From: Methylocystis sp.
GTDB taxonomy: Bacteria; Pseudomonadota; Alphaproteobacteria; Rhizobiales; Beijerinckiaceae
Assembly: GCA_016178015.1 (NCBI GenBank)
Contig: JACOUB010000005.1
Location: 1 to 64,000, forward strand
Direction: 5' to 3'
Length of the DNA: 64,000 nt
Shown one piece after another: positions 1-9,400 of this stretch; position 1 is the first letter of the stretch, and every line of letters starts with the position of its first letter. The notes under the pieces were generated by a model, which saw only the letters and a list, made by a program, of their open reading frames with translations, was not told the origin of the DNA and did not search any database. The position numbers and the translations under genes are program-made.

Positions 1-200
1 CGCTGGTCATCGCCATTGCGACGCTGATGCATGTTTATGTCGAGGCGCCGTCGATGGCGCTCGGCAAGAAGCTCGCCGCCCGGCTGTCGCGCGCCGGCCG
101 TCAGCCGCGCCCCGCATTCAGGGAAAGCCTACCTGAAGCCTTGCCGCCAGCGGGCGCGCCCGGCGCAGGCGAAGGGAGCCCCGTTCTGGAGCGCGCGTGA
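1..200 (+). CDS. Acyltransferase family 3 protein, C-terminal fragment
   Basis: An open frame enters from the left edge and stops at the TGA at 198-200. About 65 residues are visible. A hydrophobic helix is followed by HVYVEAPSMALGKKL, which resembles the end of membrane acyltransferase-3 (OafA-like) proteins, where the last helix leads into a Y-x-x-V-E-x-P motif. The last 30 residues are a Pro/Ala/Gly-rich tail. These proteins usually O-acylate surface sugars. Only the tail is seen, so substrate and start cannot be judged. Confidence 0.5.
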   Translation, partial: LVIAIATLMHVYVEAPSMALGKKLAARLSRAGRQPRPAFRESLPEALPPAGAPGAGEGSPVLERA

Positions 201-366
201 CGCAATCGAAATGACAACAGGCGTCACAGTTGCGCGTGCGACCGCCTCGGGCTGATCGCTTTGCGGCAGGTCGCGCCATCCGCAGGCCTCGCCAAGTCGG
301 CTCCCGCGACTGCTCCGCTTCGCCCTTTTAAGGTGACCAGGCCCACGGCCGGCGCAAGGGCCGTGC

Positions 367-434
367 GCGATGCGCATCCGCTGGCCCGCTCCTGCAGCGG
401 CAGGGGAAACGCGTGAACTGATCATCTGGAGATC
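367..434. repeat. 68-bp dispersed repeat, copy A
   Basis: This stretch matches 14521-14588 in the same orientation with only a handful of mismatches. The shared core includes GCGCATCCGCTGGCCCGCTC and the end CTGATCATC-n-GGAGATC. It lies in the gap between the acyltransferase tail and ubiA. No coding role is seen. Confidence 0.8.
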
Positions 435-460
435 TTCTGCCGCCGGCGGCGGCCGCGCGC

Positions 461-1411
461 TCACGCAAGGCTTTGCGCGAAGAATCCTGCAAAGAGCAGC
501 AAGCCGGCGTCGCGATTGGAGCGGAACAGGGCCAGCGCCAGCGCGGGAGCGCAATTCTCGCGCAGACGCCGCGTCTGCCAGGCAAGATGCGCCGCAAACG
601 CCAAAACGCCCGCTTGCGCGAATATCCCTTGGTGGGCGGCGATGAGCGCCAATTCGGCGAAAGCCGCCGCACAGCAATAGAGCGCGCACACGCCAAGACG
701 CACGCGCTTGCCAAACAGACGCGCCGTCGACCGCACGCCGGCGTTGGCGTCGTCCCGCACATCCTGCAAAGCGTAAATCGTATCGAAGCCGATGGTCCAA
801 AAGACCGCGGCCAGATAGAGCAACGCCGCCGGCGCTGCGAACGACCCTGTCTGCGCGGTCCAGCCGAGCAATGCGCCATAGGCGAAAGCTAAGCCGAGGA
901 CGGCTTGCGGCCATGAGGTGAAACGCTTCGCGAAAGGGTAGACCAGCACGAGCGAGAGCGAGGCGAAGCCCGCCAGAATGGTAAAGAGATTGAAAGACAG
1001 AAGCACGGCGAGACCGATCGCGCATTGGGCGGCCAGAAAGAGCGCGGCGGCGCGCAAACTCACTCTGCCGCTGGCGAGCGGACGGCCGCGCGTGCGCTCC
1101 ACCTGCGCGTCTATGTCGCGATCGATAATGTCGTTGTAAGTCGAGCCGGCCCCGCGCATGGCCACCGCGCCGACGAAGAACAGCGTCAGCTGGACAAAGT
1201 CCGGCGATTTTCCTTGGGCCGCCGCGGCAAGCGCGTTGGACTGCCAGCACGGCAAAAGAAGGAGCCACCAGCCGACCGGCCGGTCGAGCCGAGCGAGTTG
1301 CACGAACGGGCGCAACGCCGCCGGCGCAAAGCGCCAGAGGGGATGGCCGCCGACGGCGTCGGGAAGAAGTTCGCTGGCGGCCGCGTCGTGGTCTTTGCCG
1401 GCCGCACTCAC
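461..1411 (-). CDS. ubiA: 4-hydroxybenzoate polyprenyltransferase
   Basis: This membrane prenyltransferase joins a polyprenyl chain to 4-hydroxybenzoate, an early step of ubiquinone synthesis. The 316-residue product has many hydrophobic helices. The first Asp-rich motif is NDIIDRDIDAQVERTRGRPL (about residues 93-111) and the second is YALQDVRDDANAGVRST (about 213-229); both bind Mg-diphosphate in the UbiA family. I chose the GTG at 1411 because it forms a GTGA overlap with the stop of the upstream gene and gives the usual family length. The open frame extends further upstream, but that part is only the shadow of the neighbouring gene. Translational coupling to the upstream secreted protein is likely. 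Confidence 0.9.
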   Translation of the reverse strand: MSAAGKDHDAAASELLPDAVGGHPLWRFAPAALRPFVQLARLDRPVGWWLLLLPCWQSNALAAAAQGKSPDFVQLTLFFVGAVAMRGAGSTYNDIIDRDIDAQVERTRGRPLASGRVSLRAAALFLAAQCAIGLAVLLSFNLFTILAGFASLSLVLVYPFAKRFTSWPQAVLGLAFAYGALLGWTAQTGSFAAPAALLYLAAVFWTIGFDTIYALQDVRDDANAGVRSTARLFGKRVRLGVCALYCCAAAFAELALIAAHQGIFAQAGVLAFAAHLAWQTRRLRENCAPALALALFRSNRDAGLLLFAGFFAQSLA

Positions 1412-1857
1412 AGGGGCCCAGCGGGAAGCTTTTGGGCCGGCGTCTGCCCCGCCGTTGCGCCCCGTTGACTCTCCTCCTGCATTTTCTTGGCCTGCGCGAC
1501 GGCGGCGCAGGCCTTCGCGGCGAAGCCCTCGGTCTTCGCCCGAGCTTCCTTGAAACCATCCACCGTAGCGTCGGGGATGGCGCACCAGTCCTTGTTCTTC
1601 TCCATGTAGGAGAGCATTTCGGTTTCGATGGCCACGAGACGGCGCCCCATCGAGCAAGCGCCGCCGGGGTCCATCTTGCCCTTGCCGGCTTTGCCGAGCT
1701 GATTGAGCGCGGCGATCTGGCCCATGCGCCGCTGCGAAAGCTTCTGGAGATCGTCCTGACAGGATTGGGCGCTCGCGACGCCCGGCCCAAGCAAGAGCCC
1801 CAGCATGGAAACAGCCGCAAGCCTCTTACGAAACACGATGCCAGCGCCGGTGGTCAT
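1408..1857 (-). CDS. Secreted hypothetical protein upstream of ubiA
   Basis: The 149-residue product begins with a basic stretch and a hydrophobic core ending in GVASAQS, a good signal peptide with cleavage after ASA. The mature part has four cysteines (SCQDD, GGACSM, DWCAIP, KACAAV), which could form two disulfides in the periplasm, and a Gln/Ala-rich C terminus. I do not recognise a named family. The ATG at 1857 places the signal peptide at the N terminus; a start at 1899 would add 14 residues ahead of it. Its stop overlaps the ubiA start. Confidence 0.65.
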   Translation of the reverse strand: MTTGAGIVFRKRLAAVSMLGLLLGPGVASAQSCQDDLQKLSQRRMGQIAALNQLGKAGKGKMDPGGACSMGRRLVAIETEMLSYMEKNKDWCAIPDATVDGFKEARAKTEGFAAKACAAVAQAKKMQEESQRGATAGQTPAQKLPAGPL

Positions 1858-2198
1858 GACTTTAAAAATCCGCTGCTTGGGGGTTCTTGCCGGGGCCATC
1901 AGGTCCTTCGTGAGGCGATCGGTCGCCGCAAGCCGTTTCGTGGTTCGATCTTCTCGACGCGAGAGACAACGCCCTTCCCTGCCTTCGATTTCTCCCGCCA
2001 GTTCTTACCAAAAAGCTTGCGCCCCAGGCAAGCGCCGACGCAAGCACGCTCTCGGACCGAAGTCGGCTGCCGCCGACCTCGGCATTTGATGCGCAAACCG
2101 GGAATGCCCGGTTTGCGAAGGAGAGGATGGGTTCGAAGGACCGGGGGTTAAAATCTCGCAAGGCGGGCGCGTATGCAAACGACCGAGACCGCAACCCC
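1858..2198. other. Gene-free stretch between the ubiA pair and murJ
   Basis: No convincing gene is seen in these 341 bases. They hold one copy of a 79-bp dispersed repeat (2049-2127) and the edge of a REP-like palindrome that continues into the murJ 3-prime end. Confidence 0.6.
2049..2127. repeat. 79-bp dispersed palindromic repeat, copy 1
   Basis: Nearly identical to 21642-21720. It has two hairpins. The first arm pair is CGAAGTCGGC/GCCGACCTCGG-like and the second is CAAACCGGGA/CCCGGTTTG. The outer edges read CTCTCGG and GAGAGGA. Two-hairpin extragenic repeats of this kind behave like REP/BIME elements. Confidence 0.8.
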
Positions 2199-2242
2199 TC
2201 ACCCGGCCGCTTCGCGGCCACCCTCTCCCCCTGGGAGAGGGG
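2195..2242. repeat. REP-like palindromes overlapping the murJ 3-prime end
   Basis: Two adjacent palindromes are seen: GGCCGCTTCGCGGCC and CCCTCTCCCCCTGGGAGAGG. The same CCCTCTCCC-type motif recurs near 37.6-37.9, 42.36, 43.8, 55.4 and 61.4-61.6 kb. This copy lies inside the murJ reading frame. Confidence 0.7.
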
Positions 2243-3773
2243 AAGCTCGGCGCAGGCTGGACAACCGCAGGCCGGCGATGCGCAATCCGGCCGCCAAAGC
2301 GAGCCCGTAGGCCAGCGCCCCAGCCGCGCCCGCAATCAGCAGCGCGGCGACATCGCCGTGCCTGCCCAACAGCTGCGCCAGCGCCAGGGCCGGCGCGCGA
2401 CCAAAGATCGCCACAGCGGCGAGCAAGATCGAGGCGACGCCGCTGGCGGCGGCGACGCGCAAGAAGGTCTGGTCGAAGCGCAAGGCGCCACGATGCAGGG
2501 CGAGGCCCACCAGCGCCGCGAGATTGATCCACAGACCGACAGATGTCGCCGTGGCGAGGCCAGGCGCGCCCATCGGCCTGAACAAGGCGATTTTCAAAGC
2601 CACATTCACCGCGACGGCGGCAAGCGCGATGTACATAGGCGTCTTCGTATCGCCGCGCGCCTGAAAGCTCGCTCTCACCGAAGCGATCAGCACCAGCGCC
2701 AGCAGTCCCCCGCCGTAGGCGGACAACACGTCGGCCGAGGCGAGCGCGTCGGCAGGACCAAATTTGCCGCGCATAAACACGCCGCGCATGATGAGTTCGG
2801 GAATGGCGACGAAGGCGACGAAGAAAGGCGCAGCGAGTGCGATGGTGAGCGCCATGGCGCGGTTTTGCGCGTCATGCGCGCCGCTCTCGTCGCCCTCGGC
2901 GAGACGCCGGCTCATCTCGGGAAGCAGCACCGTGCCGGCCGCAAGGCCGATCACCCCGTTGGGCAACTGATAGATGCGATCGGCGTAGCTGATCGCCGAG
3001 AGGCCGCCGTCCGGTAGCATCGAGGCGATGATCGTGTCGGCGAAAATAGCGATTTGCCCGCCGGCCGAGCCGATGACCGCCGGTCCGAGCATGAGAAAGA
3101 ATTCGCGCACCCTGGCCCAGTGCGGCCACGCGACGCCTTCCAGAACTCCGGCGTTGCGTGACGCCGCCATCAGCAGAGCGAGCTGGAGGAAGCCGGAAAT
3201 CGTGACGCCCCAGCTCGCGGCGACGCCGGCGTCGGGAAACAGAAACGCCAGCGCTAAGGCCGCCATGACCGACAGGTTCAGCAAGTTGGGCGCGAAGGCC
3301 GCCGCCGCGAAGCGCCCGTTGGCGTTCAGGGTTCCTTGGTGCAGCGTGACCAAGGTCATGCACAGGAGATAGGGGAAGGTGATGCGCGTCATCGTCACCG
3401 CGAAGGCCAGCTTCTCGGGACGATCGCCGAGACCGGGCGCCAGCAGCATGACGAACTGGGGGGTGAAGAGGAGGACGACGACGAGGAGCGCGATCTGCGA
3501 GATAAGCAGCAGCGTGAACACTTGGCTGGAGAATTGCAGCGCCCGGCGTGGTCCCTCCTTGGTCAGCGCCTTCGAATAACAAGGCACGTAGGCGGCGTTG
3601 AAGGCGCCTTCGCCGAAAATGGCGCGAAAATGATTGGGGAGACGAAAGGCGATGAAAAAAGCGTCGGACAGGAGTCCGGCGCCGAGAATTGCCGACACCA
3701 TTACGTCGCGGAAAAAGCCCGTGACGCGCGAAAGCAGCGTGAAGCCGCCGACGGAAAGGAGATCGCGAATCAT
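2199..3773 (-). CDS. murJ: Lipid II flippase MurJ (MviN)
   Basis: MurJ moves lipid II across the inner membrane for peptidoglycan synthesis. The 524-residue product has the expected multi-helix MOP/MviN pattern and a typical N terminus (LLSVGGFTLLSRVTGFFRD). Conserved blocks follow: IFGEGAFNAAYVPCY (about residue 53) and ISYADRIYQLPNGVIGLAAG (about 260). The last roughly 17 residues (SPLPGGEGGREAAG region) are encoded by the REP-like palindromes at 2199-2242, so the natural C terminus appears to have been replaced or extended by a repeat. It reads as a single gene with 151 bases back to glpK. Confidence 0.93.
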   Translation of the reverse strand: MIRDLLSVGGFTLLSRVTGFFRDVMVSAILGAGLLSDAFFIAFRLPNHFRAIFGEGAFNAAYVPCYSKALTKEGPRRALQFSSQVFTLLLISQIALLVVVLLFTPQFVMLLAPGLGDRPEKLAFAVTMTRITFPYLLCMTLVTLHQGTLNANGRFAAAAFAPNLLNLSVMAALALAFLFPDAGVAASWGVTISGFLQLALLMAASRNAGVLEGVAWPHWARVREFFLMLGPAVIGSAGGQIAIFADTIIASMLPDGGLSAISYADRIYQLPNGVIGLAAGTVLLPEMSRRLAEGDESGAHDAQNRAMALTIALAAPFFVAFVAIPELIMRGVFMRGKFGPADALASADVLSAYGGGLLALVLIASVRASFQARGDTKTPMYIALAAVAVNVALKIALFRPMGAPGLATATSVGLWINLAALVGLALHRGALRFDQTFLRVAAASGVASILLAAVAIFGRAPALALAQLLGRHGDVAALLIAGAAGALAYGLALAAGLRIAGLRLSSLRRASPLPGGEGGREAAG

Positions 3774-3924
3774 GGGGATACTTGTAGCAAGTTCCCGGCG
3801 TTATTTCCTTCTCCCGCTCGTTTCGAGAAGGCAGGGCGCGGAACGCGCGACCGATGAGGGCTCTCACCCGACTCTTTCCCCCGACAGCCGTGCGTGAATG
3901 GGGAGAGGGAATGCGCCGCTCGCA

Positions 3925-5409
3925 TCACTGTTTCCAGTCCAGCGAGCGCGCGACCGCCTTCTCCCAGGACGCGACGAGTCTCTCGCGTTCGCCAGCAATC
4001 ATTTGCGGCCGCCAGCGCCGGTCGGCGCGCCAATTGGCGGCGATATCGTTGACGCTCTTCCAATAGCCTACCGCGAGCCCGGCCGCGTAGGCGGCGCCGA
4101 GCGCTGTGGTTTCGATACACTTCGGACGCACCACTGGCGCGCCGAGAATATCGGCCTGGAACTGCATGAGCAGCTCGTTGACCGCCATGCCGCCGTCGAC
4201 GCGCAGTTCGGCGATTTGGACGCCCGAGTCCTCGACCATGGCCGCGAGAACTTCGCGGGTTTGATAGGCCGCCGCCTCCAGCGCCGCCCGCGCGATATGG
4301 CCCTTGTTGGAAAATCGCGTGAGGCCGGCGATCACGCCGCGCGCGCGCTCTTGCCAACGCGGGGCGTAGAGCCCGGAGAAGGCGGGCACGAAATAAACGT
4401 CGCCATTGTCTTCGACGCTCTTCGCCAGCGCCTCGACGTCCGAGCTGCGCTCGATAATGCCGAGATTGTCGCGCAGCCATTGCACCAGCGCCCCGGCGAT
4501 GGCGATCGAGCCTTCCAGCGCGTAGACGGGTTTGCCCTCGCCCAATCGATAGCCGAGCGTGGTGATGAGCCCCCTGGTCGAGCGACAGGGCCGTTCGCCG
4601 GTGTTCATCAGCAGGAAACAGCCGGTGCCATAGGTGTTCTTCGCCTCCCCCGGCGTCAGACACGCCTGACCCAACAACGCTCCATGCTGATCGCCGAGCG
4701 CGCCCGCGACGGGAACGCCTTCGAGCGCGCCCACGCAGGCGCCGTAGACTTCGCTCGATGAACGGATTTGCGGCAGGCAGGCGCGCGGAATATTAAACAG
4801 CTCCAAGATGGAGTCGTCCCAATCTAGCGTCTCGATATTCATGAGCTGCGTGCGCGAGGCGTTGGTCGCGTCGGTAAGATGCGCGCCGCCCGTGAGATTC
4901 CAGATCAGCCAGGAATCCATCGTGCCGAACAGCGCCTCGCCGGCCTCGGCCTTGGCGCGCGCGCCGGGAACATTCTCCAACAGCCAAGCAAGTTTCAATC
5001 CGGAAAAATACGTCGCCAGCGGCAATCCGGTTGGCGCGCGCAGGCGATCCTTGCCGCCGTCCTTGCTGTAGCGCGCCACAAGTTGGTCTGTGCGCGTATC
5101 CATCCACACGATGGCGTTATAAAGCGGCGCGCCGGTCTTGCGATCCCACAGGAGCGTCGTCTCGCGTTGATTGGTGACGCCGATCGCGACGAGATCGGCC
5201 TTCGCCAGCGCCGCCTTCGCCAGCGCGCCGTCGATGACGAGCCGCGTATTGCGCCAGATTTCATTGGCGTCATGCTCGACCCAGCCTGGCCGTGGATAGA
5301 TTTGCGCATGTTCGCGTTGATCGAGCGCGATGATCTCGCCGTCGCGATCGAAGACGATGAAGCGCGTGCTGGTCGTGCCCTGATCGATCGCGCCGACATA
5401 TTTGGCCAT
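3925..5409 (-). CDS. glpK: Glycerol kinase
   Basis: Phosphorylates glycerol to glycerol-3-phosphate in the cytoplasm. The 494-residue product has the FGGY-kinase start [17 protein letters not shown] (phosphate-binding loop), [10 protein letters not shown], and the C-terminal ATP-binding block [20 protein letters not shown]. The length is normal. No glpF, glpD or glpR is adjacent, so the gene stands alone between murJ and a toxin-antitoxin remnant. Confidence 0.95.
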   Translation of the reverse strand: MAKYVGAIDQGTTSTRFIVFDRDGEIIALDQREHAQIYPRPGWVEHDANEIWRNTRLVIDGALAKAALAKADLVAIGVTNQRETTLLWDRKTGAPLYNAIVWMDTRTDQLVARYSKDGGKDRLRAPTGLPLATYFSGLKLAWLLENVPGARAKAEAGEALFGTMDSWLIWNLTGGAHLTDATNASRTQLMNIETLDWDDSILELFNIPRACLPQIRSSSEVYGACVGALEGVPVAGALGDQHGALLGQACLTPGEAKNTYGTGCFLLMNTGERPCRSTRGLITTLGYRLGEGKPVYALEGSIAIAGALVQWLRDNLGIIERSSDVEALAKSVEDNGDVYFVPAFSGLYAPRWQERARGVIAGLTRFSNKGHIARAALEAAAYQTREVLAAMVEDSGVQIAELRVDGGMAVNELLMQFQADILGAPVVRPKCIETTALGAAYAAGLAVGYWKSVNDIAANWRADRRWRPQMIAGERERLVASWEKAVARSLDWKQ

Positions 5410-5510
5410 TCACGCTCTCCTGCGGGCCATGGGCCACGCCATGGGCGGTTATTCTCCCCTGATCTTGCGCGAATGTCAGCCTTAGTTCTACTGCGAAGAC
5501 CTATCTTGCG

Positions 5511-5539
5511 TTGTCCAACCGCAAGAAAAACCTTATATT
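5511..5539 (+). promoter_or_regulatory. Candidate promoter for the Phd-type antitoxin
   Basis: TTGTCC (5511-5516) and TATATT (5534-5539) are separated by 17 bases, 25 bases ahead of the antitoxin ATG. This is a reasonable housekeeping-sigma match. Confidence 0.4.
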
Positions 5540-5563
5540 GGTCCGGTCACCTCGAGGCGCGCC

Positions 5564-5815
5564 ATGTCGAGCTACCCCCTATCCACCGCCAAGGAAGAGT
5601 TGTCGCGGCTGATCGATCAGGCCCAGCGCGGCGAGGTCGTCACGATCACGCGCGAGGGCAAGCCCGTAGCGGAGTTGCGCGCCTTGGAGATCGCGCCAAA
5701 GGGCCGGCCGTCGGCGCAATTGATCGACGAGATCGCCACGCGGGCGAAATTGCGGTCGCCGCTTGGTCAAAGCGCCGAGTCCATTGTTCGCGAGATGCGC
5801 GACGAGGAGCCGTGA
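5564..5815 (+). CDS. Phd/YefM-family antitoxin
   Basis: The 83-residue protein matches the antitoxin N-terminal fold that binds the operator: STAKEELSRLIDQAQRGE, then VTITREGKPVAEL. Its acidic, charged C terminus (about residues 60-83) would normally wrap a PIN-domain VapC toxin. The stop overlaps a GTG that opens a toxin frame (GTGA), but that toxin is cut short after 20 residues. The antitoxin may therefore be an orphan. Confidence 0.85.
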   Translation: MSSYPLSTAKEELSRLIDQAQRGEVVTITREGKPVAELRALEIAPKGRPSAQLIDEIATRAKLRSPLGQSAESIVREMRDEEP

Positions 5816-5874
5816 GTTTCTATCTGGACACCTCCTTCCTCGTTTCGATTGTCGTCGACGAAGAACGGTCGTAG
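5812..5874 (+). pseudogene. Truncated VapC-like PIN toxin remnant
   Basis: The GTG at 5812 overlaps the antitoxin stop, as in intact phd/vapC pairs. The frame reads MSFYLDTSFLVSIVVDEE, the typical PIN start with its first catalytic Asp, then meets a TAG after 20 codons. The following bases do not restore a recognisable PIN domain in any frame. The toxin appears deleted, with low-GC DNA beginning soon after. Confidence 0.7.
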
Positions 5875-5942
5875 GGCGTAAAGTTCTCGACGACCTCCGA
5901 CGAATGGATGCGCCTGATGCGGGGCGACGATTGATCGTCGCG

Positions 5943-6584
5943 TTAAGACTCAATCTCACTCTCTGCAAATCGGCCGCAACCGTTGGCGATCAAATCACTG
6001 GGTCCATATACTTGAGACCCCCATAGAATAAAGATCGCTCGAAACACATTGTTTTGCGAATTTGTGATGCACCTGATTTTTTTGTTGACAGAATCGTCAT
6101 CGTCTTCGAAGTTAATACCGGCGTTCATGTTGACGAACAGAAATGTTTCTTTTGGATACCGTTTTCCCGATTTGTCCAACAGCCTCTTGCGCAAAATTCT
6201 TATTAAATGTGGTTCGTCGAAGTCCTCGTCAGGACAAAATTTCATTCCAACCGAGGGCTCGCGGGGATTTTGATATTCTTTCGCGATTTGTCGAGTCGGG
6301 TGGTCCACATACGTAATCTCAACTGGCGTCTCGGTGTCACCAATTCTCATAAGGGCATCAGGAGGGTCCGCTTGCGACCAGCACAAATGCGACGGCTTCA
6401 GGACGCGAGCGATTTTTGTGAGGATCCACGCTTCGTTGATCCATTTGGTTGCGTTATTCCCGAATTGCCTCTTAGTTTGACGACGGGCGTAAAGCGTATC
6501 GAAGCGTGCGATAAACTCTTCTCGTTCGCGCCACTGTTCGAACCAGGGTCTCGCCTCGATGCACTCTTGGTCGAAAGAGTTCAC
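5943..6584 (-). CDS. Hypothetical protein, possible PD-(D/E)xK-type nuclease
   Basis: The 213-residue product has no family I can name. About residues 70-100 read [20 protein letters not shown]. The spacing of PD, then an acidic residue and E-I-T, resembles the core of restriction-like nucleases, but the lysine of E-x-K is replaced by Thr. GC content is visibly lower than in all neighbours and codon use differs, suggesting recent acquisition. Its ATG overlaps the ettA stop (ATGA), so it would be co-translated with ettA. The function is unproven. Confidence 0.55.
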   Translation of the reverse strand: MNSFDQECIEARPWFEQWREREEFIARFDTLYARRQTKRQFGNNATKWINEAWILTKIARVLKPSHLCWSQADPPDALMRIGDTETPVEITYVDHPTRQIAKEYQNPREPSVGMKFCPDEDFDEPHLIRILRKRLLDKSGKRYPKETFLFVNMNAGINFEDDDDSVNKKIRCITNSQNNVFRAIFILWGSQVYGPSDLIANGCGRFAESEIES

Positions 6585-8233
6585 CTCGCAAACTTCTTAT
6601 ACTTCAGCCGATGCGGGATGACGCTGTCGATGCCGAGCCGGCGCTTCTTGTCCTCCTCGTAATCGGCGAAATTGCCCTCGAACCACTCGACATGCGAATC
6701 GCCCTCGAAGGCCAGCATGTGGGTGGCGATGCGGTCCAGGAAGAAGCGGTCGTGCGAGATGATGACCGCGCAGCCGGCGAAGTCCGTCAACGCCTGTTCC
6801 AGCGCGCGCAGCGTGTCGACATCGAGATCGTTGGTCGGCTCGTCGAGCAGCAGCACATTGGCGCCGCGCTTTAAAATCTTGGCGAGATGCACGCGATTGC
6901 GCTCGCCGCCGGAAAGCCCACCGACCTTCTTTTGCTGATCCGACCCCTTGAAGTTGAACGCCGAGCAATAGGCGCGCGAGTTGATCTCGCGCTTGCCGAG
7001 ATAAATCACGTCCTTGCCGCCGGAAATTTCCTCCCACAGGGTTTTGTTGGCGTCGAGCGTGTCGCGCGATTGGTCGACATAGCCGAGCTGCACGCTCGCG
7101 CCGATCCTGATCTTGCCGGCGTCCGGCTGTTCCTGGCTGGTGATCATGCGAAACAGGGTGGTCTTGCCGGCGCCGTTCGGACCGATGACGCCGACAATGC
7201 CGCCTGGCGGCAGCTTGAACGACAGATCGTCGATGAGCAGCCTATCGCCGAAGCCCTTGGAGAGATGCTCGAAGTCGATGACATTGGCCCCGAGCCGCTC
7301 CGCCGCCGGAATGACGATCTGGGCGGTCGCCGACGCCTTGTCATTCTGCTTGGCGACCAGTTCTTCGTAGCGCTGGATGCGCGCCTTGGACTTCGCCTGC
7401 CGCGCCTTGGGCGAAGCGGCGATCCACTCGCTCTCCGCCTCGAGCGCGCGCTGGCGCGCTTCCTCCTCGCGGCCCTCTTGCGCCAGACGTTTCTGTTTCT
7501 GCTTCAGCCAGGAGGAGTAATTGCCCTCGTAAGGAATGCCGCGGCCGCGATCGAGTTCGAGAATCCACCCTGTAACATTGTCGAGGAAGTAGCGGTCGTG
7601 GGTGACGATGAGGATGGCGCCCGGATATTGGCGCAAATGACCTTCGAGCCAATTAACCGTCTCGGCGTCGAGATGATTGGTCGGCTCGTCGAGCAGCAAC
7701 AGCTCGGGCTGTTCGAGCAACAGCCGGCACAGCGCCACGCGGCGCCGCTCGCCGCCCGAGAGCGTCGTGACGTCGGCGTCGTCCGGCGGGCAGCCAAGCG
7801 CGTCCATCGCCTGATCGACCTGGCTGTCCAGATCCCACAGGCCCTTGGCCTCGATCTCGTCTTGCAGGCGGGTCATTTCGTCCGCCGTCTCGTCCGAATA
7901 ATTGACGGCGAGCTCGTTGTAGCGATCGAGAATGCCCTTCTTGGCCGCAACGCCCAGCATGGCGTTGGCGCGCACGTCGAGCGCCGCGTCGAGCTGCGGC
8001 TCTTGCGGCAGATAACCGACGCGCGCTCCTTCCGCGACGAAGCCGTCGCCCGAGAATTCCTTGTCGATTCCGGCCATGATGCGCAGCAGCGTTGATTTGC
8101 CGGAGCCGTTGACGCCGAGCACGCCGATCTTGGCGTCGGGATAAAAGGAAAGATTGATGTTCTCGAGAACCTTCTTGCCGCCGGGATAAGTCTTGCTGAG
8201 CCCTTGCATGTGATAGATGAATTGCCGCGCCAT
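6581..8233 (-). CDS. ettA: Energy-dependent translational throttle protein EttA (ABC-F)
   Basis: EttA binds the ribosomal E site and gates entry into elongation according to ATP/ADP. The 550-residue product has two ABC domains. Walker A motifs are GVNGSGKST (about residues 40-48) and GPNGAGKTT (about 352). Signatures are [15 protein letters not shown] and [15 protein letters not shown]. The arm and linker are of normal EttA size, and the N-terminal [20 protein letters not shown] is characteristic. There are no membrane helices. A low-GC hypothetical gene overlaps its 3-prime end. Confidence 0.95.
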   Translation of the reverse strand: MARQFIYHMQGLSKTYPGGKKVLENINLSFYPDAKIGVLGVNGSGKSTLLRIMAGIDKEFSGDGFVAEGARVGYLPQEPQLDAALDVRANAMLGVAAKKGILDRYNELAVNYSDETADEMTRLQDEIEAKGLWDLDSQVDQAMDALGCPPDDADVTTLSGGERRRVALCRLLLEQPELLLLDEPTNHLDAETVNWLEGHLRQYPGAILIVTHDRYFLDNVTGWILELDRGRGIPYEGNYSSWLKQKQKRLAQEGREEEARQRALEAESEWIAASPKARQAKSKARIQRYEELVAKQNDKASATAQIVIPAAERLGANVIDFEHLSKGFGDRLLIDDLSFKLPPGGIVGVIGPNGAGKTTLFRMITSQEQPDAGKIRIGASVQLGYVDQSRDTLDANKTLWEEISGGKDVIYLGKREINSRAYCSAFNFKGSDQQKKVGGLSGGERNRVHLAKILKRGANVLLLDEPTNDLDVDTLRALEQALTDFAGCAVIISHDRFFLDRIATHMLAFEGDSHVEWFEGNFADYEEDKKRRLGIDSVIPHRLKYKKFAR

Positions 8234-8356
8234 GGAATTGCGATCTCTTCGAGAGGAGAAAACCTTCGGGCCAGTGTCTAGTCCATTTCACTGCGAAGTG
8301 GGAAGCGGTTTTGGCTTGAGGATGCAAGGCGAGTCATCAGGGCGACCGGGTGAATG

Positions 8357-8480
8357 GCCTCCTCATCCTGAGGAGGCCCCGAAGGGGCCGTCTCGAAGGA
8401 CGAGGGAACCATGAAACAAGCATTCGAGGCTCACCCACGTGCTTCGAGACGTCGGCTTCGCCGCCTCCTCAGCATGAGGG
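8357..8480. repeat. About 120-bp dispersed palindromic repeat, copy 1
   Basis: It starts CTCATCCTGAGGAGG and ends GCCTCCTCAGCATGAGGG, with internal CGTCTCGAAGGACGAGGGA and GTGCTTCGAGACG. The same blocks in the same order occur at 58506-58628. The ends are complementary, so the element can fold on itself. It fills the ettA-pyrF gap. Related CTCATCCTGAGGAG elements are common in Hyphomicrobiales genomes (general knowledge). Confidence 0.75.
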
Positions 8481-8498
8481 CAAGGCCTTTTGTATGAG

Positions 8499-9248
8499 TT
8501 ACCGCGCGCGCAAGGCGGCGGCCATCTGTTCGATAATTGCTCTCGCCGCGGCTTTCGGATCGGCGGCGCGGGTGATCGGGCGGCCAACCACCAGATAGTC
8601 GGCGCCGGCTCTTATGGCTTCATCGGGAGTCGCAGTGCGTTTTTGGTCATCGGCTGCGCTTCCCTCTGGTCTAACGCCAGGGGTTACGATCACCAGTTTG
8701 CCGCTCGTTTGCTGGCGGATTGCGGGCGCCTCCGAGGCGGAAGCAATGACGCCGTCACAGCCTGCCTTCAGGGCCTTAACGGCGCGCGAAATGACCAACT
8801 GTTCGACGTCGCAGTCAAATCCCATTTCCTTGATGTCTGCGGCGTCCATGCTCGTCAACACAGTCACGCACAGAATTTTCAGGCTCGAATCGCCACGGCC
8901 CGCGACCGCGCCGCGTAAAATTCCTCCTGCGCCATGAACCGTCAAGAAGCTCACGCCGAGTTGGGCGGCGCGCGCCACGGCGGTGCGCATGGTTTCTTCA
9001 ATGTCGAAATATTTGTAATCCAAAAAAACTCTCTTGCGCTTCTTCAGCAAATCTTTCGCAAATTGATCGCCGCCCGCCAACTGCAGGCAGAGCCCGATTT
9101 TGTAAAATGTGACGTCATCGCCCAGCACATCGACGCAGCGCTCCGCCTCATCCAAGGCGTCGAAATCAAGGGCGACAATCAGCTTTCCGCGCGCTTGCTC
9201 GAGGAAATCCGACTCTGGTCGACGCAACGGGGCTGCAGCCGCCATCAT
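8499..9248 (-). CDS. pyrF: Orotidine 5-phosphate decarboxylase
   Basis: Last step of UMP synthesis. The 249-residue product has KLIVALDFD near residue 23 and the catalytic D-x-K-x-x-D motif as [13 protein letters not shown] (about residue 75). GVRPEG and YLVVGRPIT follow near the C terminus as phosphate-binding elements. Tandem ATGs at 9248 and 9245 are both possible starts. The pmtA and dnaJ genes follow upstream on the same strand, an order also seen in rhizobia. Confidence 0.93.
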   Translation of the reverse strand: MMAAAAPLRRPESDFLEQARGKLIVALDFDALDEAERCVDVLGDDVTFYKIGLCLQLAGGDQFAKDLLKKRKRVFLDYKYFDIEETMRTAVARAAQLGVSFLTVHGAGGILRGAVAGRGDSSLKILCVTVLTSMDAADIKEMGFDCDVEQLVISRAVKALKAGCDGVIASASEAPAIRQQTSGKLVIVTPGVRPEGSAADDQKRTATPDEAIRAGADYLVVGRPITRAADPKAAARAIIEQMAAALRAR

Positions 9249-9400
9249 GCATGTCTCCGATGCTTGCTAAGGTCAGTGTTGGACATACGCAGGCGCGCGT
9301 TGGATATTGACAACCGAGCAGATCCGTTTTGCTTGTGCAACGTCATCCTGTGGATAGCAAGCGCATTGTCCGCGCGCCGACCGCTCCCCGCGCCAGCTGC

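Noticed and set aside
2125-2200. Possible tRNA from a GGTTCGAAGG stretch
   Set aside because: No acceptor stem or anticodon arm can be folded around it; it is the edge of a dispersed repeat.
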